Below are positions 17,809-27,260 of a DNA stretch of 64,000 bases, piece after piece (the first letter of the stretch is position 1; each line of letters opens with the position of its first letter). The stretch is from CBDAQV01 sp965199335 (lineage in GTDB: Bacteria > Pseudomonadota > Alphaproteobacteria > CALMVH01). The stretch lies in NCBI GenBank assembly GCA_965199335.1, contig CBDAQZ010000002.1, positions 124,001-188,000 of the forward strand, in the 5' to 3' direction. Both the position numbers and the translations under genes were made by a program. The notes below the pieces were generated by a model that saw only the letters and a list, made by a program, of their open reading frames with translations, was not told the origin of the DNA and did not search any database.

Positions 17809-18117
17809 ATGCAGATCGGCCTCGAACATTATCTGGGCGTTGCCGCCGCACTGCTGACGCTCGGCATCTTCGGCATCTTCCTCAACCGCAAGAACGTCAT
17901 CATCATCCTGATGTCGATCGAGCTGATCCTGCTGGCGGTGAACATCAACTTCGTCGCTTTCTCCTCCTTTCTCGGGGACATGGTTGGGCAGGTCTTCACC
18001 ATGTTCATCCTGACAGTCGCCGCGGCAGAGGCCGCCATCGGCCTTGCGATCCTGGTCATCTATTTCCGGAACCGCGGCTCTATCGCGGTCGAGGACATCA
18101 ACACGATGCACGGCTGA
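17809..18117 (+). CDS. nuoK: NADH-quinone oxidoreductase subunit K
   Basis: Small three-helix membrane subunit (ND4L type) of 102 aa. The conserved glutamates of the proton path are seen in MSIELILLAVNINFVAF (second helix) and in AAAEAAIGLAILVIYFR (third helix). Starts at ATG 17809, six bases after the nuoJ stop. Its stop TGA shares a base with the nuoL ATG at 18117. Confidence 0.97.
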   Translation: MQIGLEHYLGVAAALLTLGIFGIFLNRKNVIIILMSIELILLAVNINFVAFSSFLGDMVGQVFTMFILTVAAAEAAIGLAILVIYFRNRGSIAVEDINTMHG

Positions 18118-20102
18118 TGCTCGAAACTATCGCCATCTTCCTCCCGCTCGTTGCCGCGATCATCGCCGGTTTGGGCAACCGCAGCCTGGGCGACCGGGGC
18201 GCGCAGCTGGTGACTTGCGCCGGCGTCGGTGTCTCGGCGCTGATCGGCATCTGGCTGCTGTACGATGTCGGTTTCCAGCATCATTTCCGTACCATCGATC
18301 TCTTCACCTGGATCGACAGCGCCGAATTGCATGCCCGCTGGTCGCTGCGCTTCGATACGCTGACGGCGGTGATGGTGACGGTGATCACCGTGGTGTCGAC
18401 CATGGTGCATATCTATTCCGTCGGCTACATGGCCGACGACAACTCCAAGCCGCGGTTCATGGCGTATCTCAGCCTGTTCACCTTCATGATGCTGATGCTC
18501 GTGACGGCAGATAATTTCGTCCAGATGTTCTTCGGCTGGGAGGGTGTCGGCGTTTCATCCTACCTGCTGATCAATTTCTGGTATGAGACGTCCTTCCGCC
18601 AATAACGCCTCGATGAAGGCTTTCATCGTCAACCGCGTCGGCGATTTCGGCTTCGTGCTGGGGATCGCGGCTGTGTTCCTGCTGTTCGGCTCGGTCGAGT
18701 TCACGCCCGTTTTCGCCAACGCCGCCAACCTGAACACAGTCGGTTTCGACTTCCTGTGCTGGCACCATATCAACGCGCTGACCTGCGCCTGCCTGTTGCT
18801 GTTCGTCGGTGCGATGGGCAAGTCTGCCCAGCTGGGCCTGCACACCTGGCTGCCGGATGCGATGGAAGGCCCGACGCCGGTATCGGCGCTGATCCACGCC
18901 GCAACCATGGTCACGGCGGGCGTGTTCATGCTGTGCCGTTGCTCTCCCTTGTTCGAGCAATCGCCGGATGCGCTGGAAGTCGTGACCATCGTCGGCGCGA
19001 TTACCGCCTTCGTCGCCGCGACGATCGGCCTGACCCAGTTCGACATCAAGCGCGTGATCGCCTATTCGACCATGAGCCAGCTTGGCTACATGTTCGCCGC
19101 CGTCGGCGTATCGGCCTACGGCGCGGCGATGTTCCATCTGTTCACCCATGCCTTCTTCAAGGCGCTTCTGTTCCTGTGCGCAGGCTCGGTCATCCACGGC
19201 ATCGGCGGCGAGCAGGACATGCGCAAGATGGGCGGTTTGCGTAAATACCTGCCCAGGACCTTTACCCTGATGCTGATCGGCAGCCTGGCGATAGCCGGCA
19301 TCGGCATTCCCGACGTGTTCGGCTTTGCCGGTTTCTATTCCAAGGACAGCATTCTGGAATCGCTGTGGGCTTCGGGCACGGGGCAGGGGCATTTCGCGTA
19401 CTGGATGGGCGTGACGGCGGCCCTGTTCACCGCCTTCTATTCCTGGCGCCTGCTGTTCCTGACATTCTCCCGGCGAGCGCCGCGTCGATCATGATGCACA
19501 TCACGATCATCATGACGATCACGGGCACGCGCATCACGACCCGCACGAATCGCCCCGGATCATGCTGTGGCCGCTTTACGTTCTGGCGCTCGGCGCGATA
19601 TTCGCCGGCTTCCTGTTCGATGCTTTCTTCGTCGGCGAGAGCCGTTTCGGAATTCTGGGGCGCATCGCTGTTCGTCGCACAGGGGCATGACAGCGTCGGC
19701 GGCTCGCATGGCGTACCGTTCTGGGTCGGGGCCCTGCCGCTGGTCATGGGCATTACCGGCATCTTCGCCGCCTGGATCGCCTATCGCATCAAGCCGGGCA
19801 TTCCCGCGATGGTCACCGGCAACATGCGTACGGTCTACAACCTCGTCTTCCACAAATACTACTTCGACGAGATTTACAAATTCCTGTTCGTGCGGCCCGC
19901 CGGATGGCTGGGACAGGTGTTCTGGCGCGGTGGCGACGGGTTCGTCATCGACGGGTTCGGCCCCAACGGCCTGGCGCTGATCACGCGCCGCCTGGCGGGC
20001 AAGGTCAGCCAGTCCGAGACTGGCTATCTCTATCACTACGCATTCGTCATGCTGATCGGCGTTGTCGGCCTGGTCACTTGGTATCTCTACAGGGCCGCAT
20101 GA
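18117..20102 (+). pseudogene. nuoL: NADH-quinone oxidoreductase subunit L, reading frame broken by three +1 shifts
   Basis: Proton-pumping antiporter-like subunit (ND5 type). The protein is readable in four pieces. Frame 1 runs from ATG 18117 to FWYE at about 18587. Frame 2 runs from RPSANNASMKAF to LTFS at about 19470. A His/Asp-rich segment through PLYVLALGAIFAGFLF in frame 3 reaches FVGESR at about 19643. The last frame runs EFWGASLFVAQGHD to the stop at 20102. Dropping one base at 18588 (A), in CCC 19469-19471 and in TTT 19644-19646 yields one continuous protein of about 660 aa, the normal length. Flanking nuo genes are intact and tightly overlapped, so sequence error is likelier than gene decay. 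Confidence 0.9.
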
Positions 20103-21625
20103 TGGGTACTTTTCCCCTGCTATCGATCGTAACTTTTCTTCCCCTGGTCGGCGTCGTCCTGATCGCGTTGCTGCGCGGCGATGAGGCTACGATTGCCCGC
20201 AATGCACGCTGGATCGCCCTTGGCACGTCGCTGGTCATATTCGCGATCTCGATCCTGTTGTGGACCGGGTTCACGACGGGTGCGACCGGTTTCCAGTTCG
20301 AGGAAAAAGCCGTCTGGATTCCCGGCTTCAACATTTCCTATCACATGGGCATCGACGGCGTTTCCCTTCTGTTCGTTTTGCTATCCACCTTCCTGACGCC
20401 GATCTGCATCCTGGCCAGCTGGGAGTCGGTGAAGCTGCGGGTCAGGGAATACATGATCGCGTTCCTGGTTCTCGAGACCATGATGGTCGGCATGTTCTCC
20501 GCGCTCGACCTGCTGCTGTTCTATTTCTTCTTCGAGGGCGTGCTGATCCCGATGTTCCTGATCATCGGCGTCTGGGGCGGTCCACGCCGGGTCTATTCGG
20601 CGTTCAAGTTCTTCCTGTTCACGCTGACCGGCTCGGTGCTGATGCTGTTGGCGGTGATCGCCACCTATTTCATCGCCGGCACCACCGACATGCCGACGCT
20701 GATGCACACCGTGTTTGCGCCCGATCTGCAATACTGGATGTGGCTGGCGTTCTTCGCCGCCTTCGCGGTCAAGGTACCGATGTGGCCGGTGCATACCTGG
20801 CTGCCCGATGCCCACGTCGAGGCGCCGACGGCGGGGTCCGTCATCCTGGCGGGCGTGCTTCTGAAGATGGGCGGCTACGGCTTCTTCCGTATCTCCCTGC
20901 CGATGCTGCCCGCGGCGTCGCATTTCTTCATGCCGTTCGTGTTCAGCCTAAGCGCCATCGCCATCGTCTACACCTCGCTGACCGCGCTGGTGCAGGCGGA
21001 CATGAAGAAGCTGATCGCCTATTCTTCCGTCGCGCACATGGGCGTCGTCACCATCGGCCTGTTCGTGATGAACCAGCAGGCGGTCGAGGGCGGGGTGTTC
21101 CAGATGCTGTCGCACGGCGTTGTATCCGCCGCCTTGTTCCTGTGCGTCGGCGTCGTCTACGACCGCATGCACACCCGCGATATCGACCGCTACGGCGGCC
21201 TTGCCACCATCATGCCGAAATACGCGCTGGTGTTCATGCTGTTCATGCTGGCCTCGGTCGGCTTGCCGGGAACCAGCGGCTTCGTCGGCGAGGTGCTGAC
21301 GGTGATCGGCGCGTTCAAGGTCAACACCTGGGCCGCGGCCGCGACGGCGTTCGGCATGATCCTGTCGGCCTGCTACATGCTGTATCTCTATCGCCGCGTC
21401 ATCTTCGGCGTGGTCAACCAGACGATGCATCTGCACGATATGCTCGACCTGACCCCGCGCGAGATCGCCATCTTCGCCCCCATGCTCGCCATCGTGTTCT
21501 GGATGGGTCTCTATCCCGCCAGCTTCCTGGACCTCATGCACGGGCCTGTCAGTGCCATGATCGATAGTTACAACCATGGCCTTGCCAGCGCCGGTTTCAT
21601 CCAGACGGCGGCGGTCACGCCATGA
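20099..21625 (+). CDS. nuoM: NADH-quinone oxidoreductase subunit M
   Basis: Membrane proton-pumping subunit (ND4 type), 508 aa with about 14 helices. Signatures include the essential Glu in LVLETMMVGMFSALDLLLFYFFFEGVLIPMFLIIG (in parts), Lys in FAAFAVKVPMWPVHTWLPDAHVEAPTAGSVILAG (in parts) and the FGFVGEVL-like SGFVGEVLTVIGAF. Starts at ATG 20099, which overlaps the nuoL stop; ATG 20102 directly follows. The end overlaps nuoN by ATGA. Unlike its neighbours nuoL and nuoN, its frame is intact. Confidence 0.95.
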   Translation: MMGTFPLLSIVTFLPLVGVVLIALLRGDEATIARNARWIALGTSLVIFAISILLWTGFTTGATGFQFEEKAVWIPGFNISYHMGIDGVSLLFVLLSTFLTPICILASWESVKLRVREYMIAFLVLETMMVGMFSALDLLLFYFFFEGVLIPMFLIIGVWGGPRRVYSAFKFFLFTLTGSVLMLLAVIATYFIAGTTDMPTLMHTVFAPDLQYWMWLAFFAAFAVKVPMWPVHTWLPDAHVEAPTAGSVILAGVLLKMGGYGFFRISLPMLPAASHFFMPFVFSLSAIAIVYTSLTALVQADMKKLIAYSSVAHMGVVTIGLFVMNQQAVEGGVFQMLSHGVVSAALFLCVGVVYDRMHTRDIDRYGGLATIMPKYALVFMLFMLASVGLPGTSGFVGEVLTVIGAFKVNTWAAAATAFGMILSACYMLYLYRRVIFGVVNQTMHLHDMLDLTPREIAIFAPMLAIVFWMGLYPASFLDLMHGPVSAMIDSYNHGLASAGFIQTAAVTP

Positions 21626-23134
21626 TCCCCATGCCCGACTCCTTGTTCGACGACCTGTTCCTGATAGCGCCGGAGCTGCTGCTGGTATTCTCCGGCCTGG
21701 TCCTGTTGCTGATCGCCCGCTTTCGGTGGAGAGAAAGCGACGAAGCTGACGGTATGGGGCGCGATCGTCGCCTTCTTGCTGGCGTTCGTGCTGGTCAATG
21801 TTTTCGCCGCTACCGCCGTGAACGTGTCGCCCGACGGCACGATATCGGACATCGTGTCCACGGCGTTCAACAACCTGTTTATCGTCGACGACTTTGCCAA
21901 GATGATGAAAAGCCTGACGCTGATCGGCGGCATCGTGGCCCTTATGCTCAGCTTTTCCTCCCTGCAGCGCGAGGAACTGAATCAACCTGAGTTCCCGACA
22001 CTGGTCGTGTTTTCGGTGCTGGGCATGATGATCATGATCTCGGCAAGCAACCTGTTGACGCTCTACATCGGCCTCGAACTGCAGAGCCTTGCCTTGTATG
22101 TCCTAGCTGCATTCCGCCGTGACTCGTCGCGCTCTTCCGAAGCCGGGTTGAAATATTTCATCCTGGGCAGCCTGTCGTCCGGCCTGCTGCTTTACGGCGC
22201 GTCGTTGATTTACGGTTATTCCGCCACGACCCCGTTCCAGGAACTGGCGACGATCTTGACGGTTGGCTCGCAACCGGCGCTGGGTCTGATCGTGGGCCTG
22301 ACATTCGTCGCCGCCGGCCTGGCCTTCAAGATATCGGCGGTGCCGTTCCATATGTGGACGCCCGACGTTTACGAGGGCGCACCGACACCGATCACCGCCT
22401 TCTTCGCACTTGCGCCCAAGGTCGCGGCGATGGCCCTGTTCACCCGCTTACTGTACGGCGCGTTCGGCCATATCCCCGAACTATGGTCGCAGCTGGTCTG
22501 GTTCCTGGCCGTGGCGTCTATGCTGGTCGGATCGCTTGGGGCGATCGCGCAGACGAACATCAAGCGCCTGATGGCTTATAGCTCGATCTCCAATGTCGGG
22601 TTCGCGCTGGTCGGGCTGTGCACCGGCACGATCGAAGGCGTGCAGAGCGTGATCGTCTACATGGCAATCTATGTGGCGATGACGGCAGGTACGTTCGGCA
22701 TCATCATGGCGATGCACCGGGACGGCAAGTTGGTCGAGAAGATATCGGATCTGGCCGGGCTCTCGCGCTCACGTCCGCTACTGGCGCTGGCGATGCTGCT
22801 GTTCATGTTCTCGTTCGCGGGCATACCCTGGCTGGCCGGGTTCTTCGGCAAGCTCTACGTCTTCGTCGCCGCGATGCACGCGCATTTCTATATCCTGGCG
22901 GTCATCGGCGTCCTGACCAGCGTGATCAGCGCCTTCTATTACCTGCGCGTCATCAAGGTCATGTATATCGATGAGTCGGCTGCGCCCCTGGATCCCTCCC
23001 GTTCGTGGCCCTTGTCGGCGGTGGTCCTGGCAGCGGCGATCGTGACGACATTCTTCGTGTTGTCGCCTTCGCTCTTGACCGATTACGCGCAGGTCGCGGC
23101 GCAATCGCTTATTCCGGCTGTATCCCACCAGTGA
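21622..23134 (+). pseudogene. nuoN: NADH-quinone oxidoreductase subunit N, reading frame broken by one +1 shift
   Basis: Last proton-pumping subunit (ND2 type). The start ATG at 21622 reads MIPMPDSLFDDLFLIAPELL up to LLIARF. Protein similarity then continues in the next frame from about 21728 (GEKATKLTVWGAIVAFLLAF) to the stop at 23134. Removing one base in the CGGTGG stretch near 21724-21728 joins them into about 503 aa. Diagnostic features in the second piece: NLLTLYIGLELQSLALYVLAAF, KFSAVPFH-like KISAVPFHMWTPDVYEGAPTP and NIKRLMAYSSISNVGF (each quoted in part). The stop overlaps the GTG start of birA. Confidence 0.9.
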
Positions 23135-23866
23135 TCCCCGCCGTTCAAAGTCGAGAGACACAGCGAACTGGACAGCACCAACCTCGAAGCCCTGCGTCAG
23201 GCACGAGCGGGAGCCGAGGCGGGCCTGGTGCTTATAGCGGACATCCAGACCGCGGGACGTGGACGGCACGGCCGCATCTGGCAATCGCCGCAAGGAAACC
23301 TGTTCCTGTCGATCCTGCTGCGGCCCGAAATACAGGCTGCCCGGCTGGGTGAGATTGCCTTCCTGGTGGCGCTGGCCGTCGCCGATACGGTCGATAGCGT
23401 TCTGCCTGTCGCTCGCGTAGCTTTAAAGTGGCCGAACGATATCCTGCTGGAAGGAGCAAAGCTGTCGGGCATTCTGATCGAAAGCGAACTGACGGGCGGC
23501 CGCGCCGATGTGATGGTTGTCGGAATCGGCATCAATATTGCTGCCACGCCGCAGGATACGACTTATCCTGCGACCTGCCTGCAGGCTCATGGCGCGACAG
23601 CTGGCCGCGATGACATAGCGGATACTCTTTTGCACTGTTTCGCTCAGCGGTGGCGACAATGGGAGGATGATGGCTTTACTGTGATCCGGCAGGATTGGCT
23701 GGCGCGCGCCTGGAGCCTCGGCGCGCCGGTCACCGTTGCGGCGGATAGCGCCACCCTGACAGGCCAGTTCGATGGCATCGACGAGGCGGGCGCCTTGCTG
23801 CTGGCCACCGACCAAGGCCTGCGCCGCGTCCTTTCCGGCAGCCTTTCCTACTCCCGGGCCGCCTGA
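23131..23866 (+). pseudogene. birA: Biotin-[acetyl-CoA-carboxylase] ligase, frame broken at the fifth base after the start codon
   Basis: Enzyme that attaches biotin to the carboxylase carrier protein. GTG at 23131 overlaps the nuoN stop (GTGA). If one C of the CCCC run at 23136-23139 is removed it reads MIPPFKVERHSELDSTNLEA and continues into the intact remainder, total about 244 aa. As written, the frame holding SELDSTN has no start codon until GTG 23228, which would lose that segment. Catalytic features: biotinyl-AMP loop TAGRGRHGR, KWPNDIL and a C-terminal SH3-like domain. There is no N-terminal helix-turn-helix, so it is a ligase only, not a repressor. Confidence 0.85.
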
Positions 23867-24637
23867 TGCTGCTGGCCATCGACATCGGCAATACGAACGT
23901 CAAATTCGCCCTTTACGAAGGGGCGCACCAGATTGCCTTGTGGCGCTCTACCAGCGATCGTAAGCGGACCGCCGACGAACATGCGGCGTTCCTGGCACAA
24001 TGTCTTGTGCTCAAAGCGGTGCCGGTTGCCGACATATCGGCATCGATCGTCGTCAGTGTGGTCCCTGAAATTACCCCGCATGTCATGACCGGGGTGGAAT
24101 ATCTTACCGGAAAAAGGCCCTTGCATGCGGGCGAGTCCGAAGCGCCGATCGCTGTGGATTGCCTGATCGACCGCCCCGCTGGAGGCCGGACGTGACCGCC
24201 TGGCGGGTATCCTGGCGGCAAGAACGCTGTATAAAGCGCCTTTGCTTATTGTCGATTTCGGCACAGCCACTACATTCAGTCTGGTAGACGCCGAAGGGCG
24301 CTATTGCGGCGGGGCTATAGCACCTGGTGTCACGACCTCATTCAAGGCGTTGCAGGAGGCTGCCTCAAAGCTCCCGCCGGTCAACATCGCCGCGCCACCA
24401 CAAATTCACGCTAGGAATACAGTTCATGGAATGCAGTCAGGTATATATTTTGGAACGATTTCAATGGTTGAAGGCATGATCTCCCGTTTCGACCAAAGCT
24501 TCGGGGCCTTATCCTCTGTAATTGCAAGCGGCGGCTTGGCCCGATTGTTTTCCAATGAAATCAAAGGGGTGACGGCAATCGAACCGGATTTGACATTGAC
24601 CGGCCTTCGGCTGGCTTACGAAGCGATTGCGCTATGA
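23866..24637 (+). pseudogene. coaX: Type III pantothenate kinase, reading frame broken by one +1 shift
   Basis: First enzyme of coenzyme A synthesis. ATG 23866 shares a base with the birA stop. The first piece, MLLAIDIGNTNVKFALYEG through VDCLIDRP, carries the phosphate-binding DIGNTN motif. It runs out of frame after the CCCC run at 24174-24177. Dropping one C continues RPLEAGRDRLAGILAARTLYKAPLLIVDFGTATTF (in parts), with the second phosphate motif DFGTATT, to the stop at 24637. The repaired protein is 256 aa, the usual size. The gene is likely essential, which favours a sequence error. Its stop overlaps the rnj start. Confidence 0.88.
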
Positions 24638-26280
24638 GCGGCGAACTTACCTTTCTTTCCCTCGGCGGCGCCGGGGAATTCGGCACTAACCTCAACCTGT
24701 ACGGCTATGATGGCAAATGGCTAATGGTCGATTGCGGCATGGGCTTCGGCGACGGCATCAGGCCGGGCGTGGAGATCATTCTTCCCAATCCCACCTTTAT
24801 CGTCGAACGCAAGTCAGATCTGGTCGGCATGGTCATCACCCATGCGCACGAGGATCATATCGGCGCCATCGTCCATATCTGGCCACGTCTTAAATGCACG
24901 ATCTATGCGACGCCCTTCGCAGCGCAGCTGATCACCGCCAAGTTCCTGGAACGCGGCATTTCCGACCTGAAGCATCTGCGGATCGTCCAGCTGGGCGAGA
25001 CGCTGAACCTGGGCCCGTTCTCAGTCGAATATGTCCGTATGACGCACTCCACACTGGAGCCGGCCTTGCTGGCGATCCGTACCGGCGCGGGGCTTGTGAT
25101 CCATACCGGCGACTGGAAGCTGGACCCGAACCCGGTCGAAGGCGGCAATACTGACGAGGCCCGCCTGAAGGCGCTAGGCGAAGAAGGTGTGCTGGCCGTG
25201 ATCGGCGATTCCACCAACGCGGTGGTTGCGGGACATTCGCGTTCCGAAGCCGAGCTGGAGGCAAGCCTGACCGAAGTGTTCTCCCGCTTCCAGAACAAGA
25301 TCGCGGTCACCTGCTTCTCGTCCAACGTCGCGCGGCTGGCAACGATCCAGCGCGCCGCCGCGGCGAACGACCGTCGCACCGCTATCGTCGGTCGTTCCCT
25401 GTGGCGTATCGACGATGCCGCCAGGGCCACCGGCTATCTGGCCGATACACCACCCTTCGTCACCGATCACGACATCGACCGTATCCCGCGCCGTAATCTG
25501 GTGATGATCTGCACCGGCAGCCAGGGCGAGCCGCGCTCGGCACTCAGCCGCATCGCAGAAGGCTCGCATCAGTTCGCCAAGCTGGAAGACGGCGATGCCG
25601 TCGTATTTTCAGCCCGCGCCATTCCGGGTAACGAAAAAACGGTCAGCACGCTGCAGAGCACGCTGTCCCGCAGCGGCGTCGAGGTGATAACGCCGGAGGA
25701 AGCCTTCGTGCATGTCTCCGGCCATGCCGCGCGCGAGGAGCTTATCAAGTTGTACGAGTGGCTGAAGCCGCAGACCGTGATCCCGACCCATGGCGAATAC
25801 CATCACATGATGGAACACGCCCACATCGCGCGCGAACTCCAGGTGCCCAATATAATCGTGCCCGAGAATGGCATGATCATCCGGCTGGCTCCGGGTGTGC
25901 CGGAGGTTCTGGACAACATCGAATCCGGTCATCTGGCGGTCGATGGCCATCGCACCATGGAGCTGGACGCCGCCCCGCTGCGGGCGCGCCAGAAGCTGTC
26001 GATCGAGGGGGCGGCGCTATGCTCGATCGTACTCGACCGCAAGGGCGCGATGATGACCGACGCCATCGTATCCGCACCCGGCGTTCTGGCCGACGATCAG
26101 CGCAAGGAACTCGAGGCGATCGCCGACATGGTCGGGGACGCGGTGGAGGATCTTTCGCCCAAGTCCTTGCAGAACGACGGCGATGTGAGGGAGGCGGCAC
26201 GTATGGTGATGCGCCGGTACTTTACTACCAAACACGGCAAGAAACCATGGATCGACATCCATGTTTCCAGAATTGAATGA
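24634..26280 (+). CDS. rnj: Ribonuclease J
   Basis: Metallo-beta-lactamase-fold ribonuclease of 548 aa, with endonuclease and 5'-3' exonuclease activity in mRNA and rRNA processing. The zinc motif THAHEDHIGAI supplies His70, His72, Asp74 and His75. Further metal and phosphate motifs are VIHTGDWKLD, IGDSTNAV, CFSSNVARL, the beta-CASP segment ICTGSQGEPRSAL and HVSGHAAREEL, followed by PTHGEYHHM. ATG 24634 overlaps coaX by ATGA. The birA-coaX-rnj order is common in alphaproteobacteria. Confidence 0.96.
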   Translation: MSGELTFLSLGGAGEFGTNLNLYGYDGKWLMVDCGMGFGDGIRPGVEIILPNPTFIVERKSDLVGMVITHAHEDHIGAIVHIWPRLKCTIYATPFAAQLITAKFLERGISDLKHLRIVQLGETLNLGPFSVEYVRMTHSTLEPALLAIRTGAGLVIHTGDWKLDPNPVEGGNTDEARLKALGEEGVLAVIGDSTNAVVAGHSRSEAELEASLTEVFSRFQNKIAVTCFSSNVARLATIQRAAAANDRRTAIVGRSLWRIDDAARATGYLADTPPFVTDHDIDRIPRRNLVMICTGSQGEPRSALSRIAEGSHQFAKLEDGDAVVFSARAIPGNEKTVSTLQSTLSRSGVEVITPEEAFVHVSGHAAREELIKLYEWLKPQTVIPTHGEYHHMMEHAHIARELQVPNIIVPENGMIIRLAPGVPEVLDNIESGHLAVDGHRTMELDAAPLRARQKLSIEGAALCSIVLDRKGAMMTDAIVSAPGVLADDQRKELEAIADMVGDAVEDLSPKSLQNDGDVREAARMVMRRYFTTKHGKKPWIDIHVSRIE

Positions 26281-26531
26281 ACCTCGTCACCGCCATTTTC
26301 AGCTATTTGATGATCTGGTGGATCGCATTGTTCGTGGTCCTGCCGTTCGGTAACAAGCCGCTGGAAAATCCTCTGGTCGGAAATGAACCGAATGCACCCG
26401 CGAACCCCCGCCTCAGGCAGAAAATGGTTTGGACCAGCCTGTTGGCGCTGGTTGTCTGGGCGATCGTGTTCGCCTTGGTCCAAAGCCACCTGATCTCATT
26501 TCGCGACATGGTCAAGGACATACCGGATTAA
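26277..26531 (+). CDS. DUF1467 family membrane protein
   Basis: An 84-aa protein with two membrane helices (about residues 4-26 and 50-70) separated by a short loop rich in Asn and Pro (GNKPLENPLVGNEPNAPANP). The pattern of a first helix ending FVVLPFG and a basic LRQKM before the second helix matches DUF1467, a small alphaproteobacterial family usually next to rnj or proS. ATG 26277 overlaps the rnj stop. Function is unknown. Confidence 0.85.
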   Translation: MNLVTAIFSYLMIWWIALFVVLPFGNKPLENPLVGNEPNAPANPRLRQKMVWTSLLALVVWAIVFALVQSHLISFRDMVKDIPD

Positions 26532-26639
26532 CTTGCCTATTTTTTGGGCGTGATGTGAAAATTGCATCGTCGACTGTGTCTATTTTCCTCCGACGCGGCT
26601 GCATGTATGGCGCAGGCCGGTAACCCTAACGCTTTTGTC

Positions 26640-26721
26640 TTGCCGGTTTCGCGGCAAAAAAGGACTGTTCAGGTGCCCACAATTTTGGGCATCGCCAATG
26701 GCGATTCCTCCCTAAACTCTA
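26640..26721 (+). other. Structured intergenic RNA region, candidate small RNA or leader
   Basis: Three consecutive hairpins lie ahead of a clear terminator: TTGCCG/CGGCAA (26640-26645 with 26652-26657), GTGCCC/GGGCAT (26673-26678 with 26687-26692) and ATCGCC/GGCGAT (26691-26696 with 26700-26705). The last two share two bases and are mutually exclusive at the edge. I do not recognise an Rfam family. With the terminator it could be an independent small RNA or an attenuator for the gene at 26772. No convincing promoter was found in 26532-26640. Confidence 0.3.
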
Positions 26722-26755
26722 AACCGCGCTAATTCATTTTAGCGCGGTTTTCTTT
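26722..26755 (+). terminator. Rho-independent terminator
   Basis: AACCGCGCTAA at 26722-26732 and TTAGCGCGGTT at 26739-26749 form a perfect 11-bp stem with a 6-base loop, followed by TTCTTT. It ends transcription from the nuo-birA-coaX-rnj-DUF1467 side just before the small secreted-protein gene. Confidence 0.85.
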
Positions 26756-26771
26756 GCGCTATACTCGGCCG

Positions 26772-27200
26772 ATGAACCAGAAATGCGGTCTTCCGATCTT
26801 ATTCGCCCTTTGCCTGACAGCGCCGGCCGTAGCCGAAACCCGGCTGGAGGTCGGTCCCGGCGTCTGCGACCATCTGGTGAACTATGTCGAGCCGCCCGGT
26901 GTCGAATACCAGCCGGGTGTCGATGCCAATGGCAATCCAGTCGAATCCGCCGATGTCGGCGGCACGAAGCCGCTCAAGATGCCGACGAAGTTCACGATAC
27001 CGATCACCGATTACCTCTATGGCCAGCTGGCGGCATCGTCCGGCGTCGCGACCCAGCCCGCCAATGGGGTTCTGAGCCCGCAGCTGCTGGTCGGCGTCGT
27101 TACCTACGATAATGGGCAGCTAAGCTTCAACGGCCAGCCGCTCGGCGGCGATCCCGACGGGGCACTTGGCCAGCTGTGCCGCAAGGCGCGCGGGCAATAG
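26772..27200 (+). CDS. Small secreted protein of unknown function
   Basis: A 142-aa protein with a clear signal peptide (MNQKCGLPILFALCLTAPAVA, cleavage before ETRLEV). The mature part has a cysteine pair (GVCDHL near residue 35 and QLCRKA near the end) that could form a disulfide. It also has the segment YQPGVDANGNPVESADVGG, a motif I have the impression of from other alphaproteobacterial hypothetical proteins. The ATG at 26772 is chosen because the signal peptide begins there; a TTG six codons upstream is unlikely. It sits between a terminator and proS. No enzymatic motif is seen. Confidence 0.75.
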   Translation: MNQKCGLPILFALCLTAPAVAETRLEVGPGVCDHLVNYVEPPGVEYQPGVDANGNPVESADVGGTKPLKMPTKFTIPITDYLYGQLAASSGVATQPANGVLSPQLLVGVVTYDNGQLSFNGQPLGGDPDGALGQLCRKARGQ

Positions 27201-27260
27201 CGGCTATCGACAGCCGAACATGCCGTGGTTAAGGTCGCTATAGAATTCATCAGGTGACCA

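Noticed and set aside
18117..20102. nuoL breaks as programmed ribosomal frameshifting
   Set aside because: Three shifts in one gene, no slippery heptamer or downstream pseudoknot, and the same kind of break in three neighbours make programmed shifting unlikely.
26532..26721. Known metabolite riboswitch before the small secreted-protein gene
   Set aside because: No recognisable TPP, cobalamin, glycine or SAM core was found; only generic hairpins.
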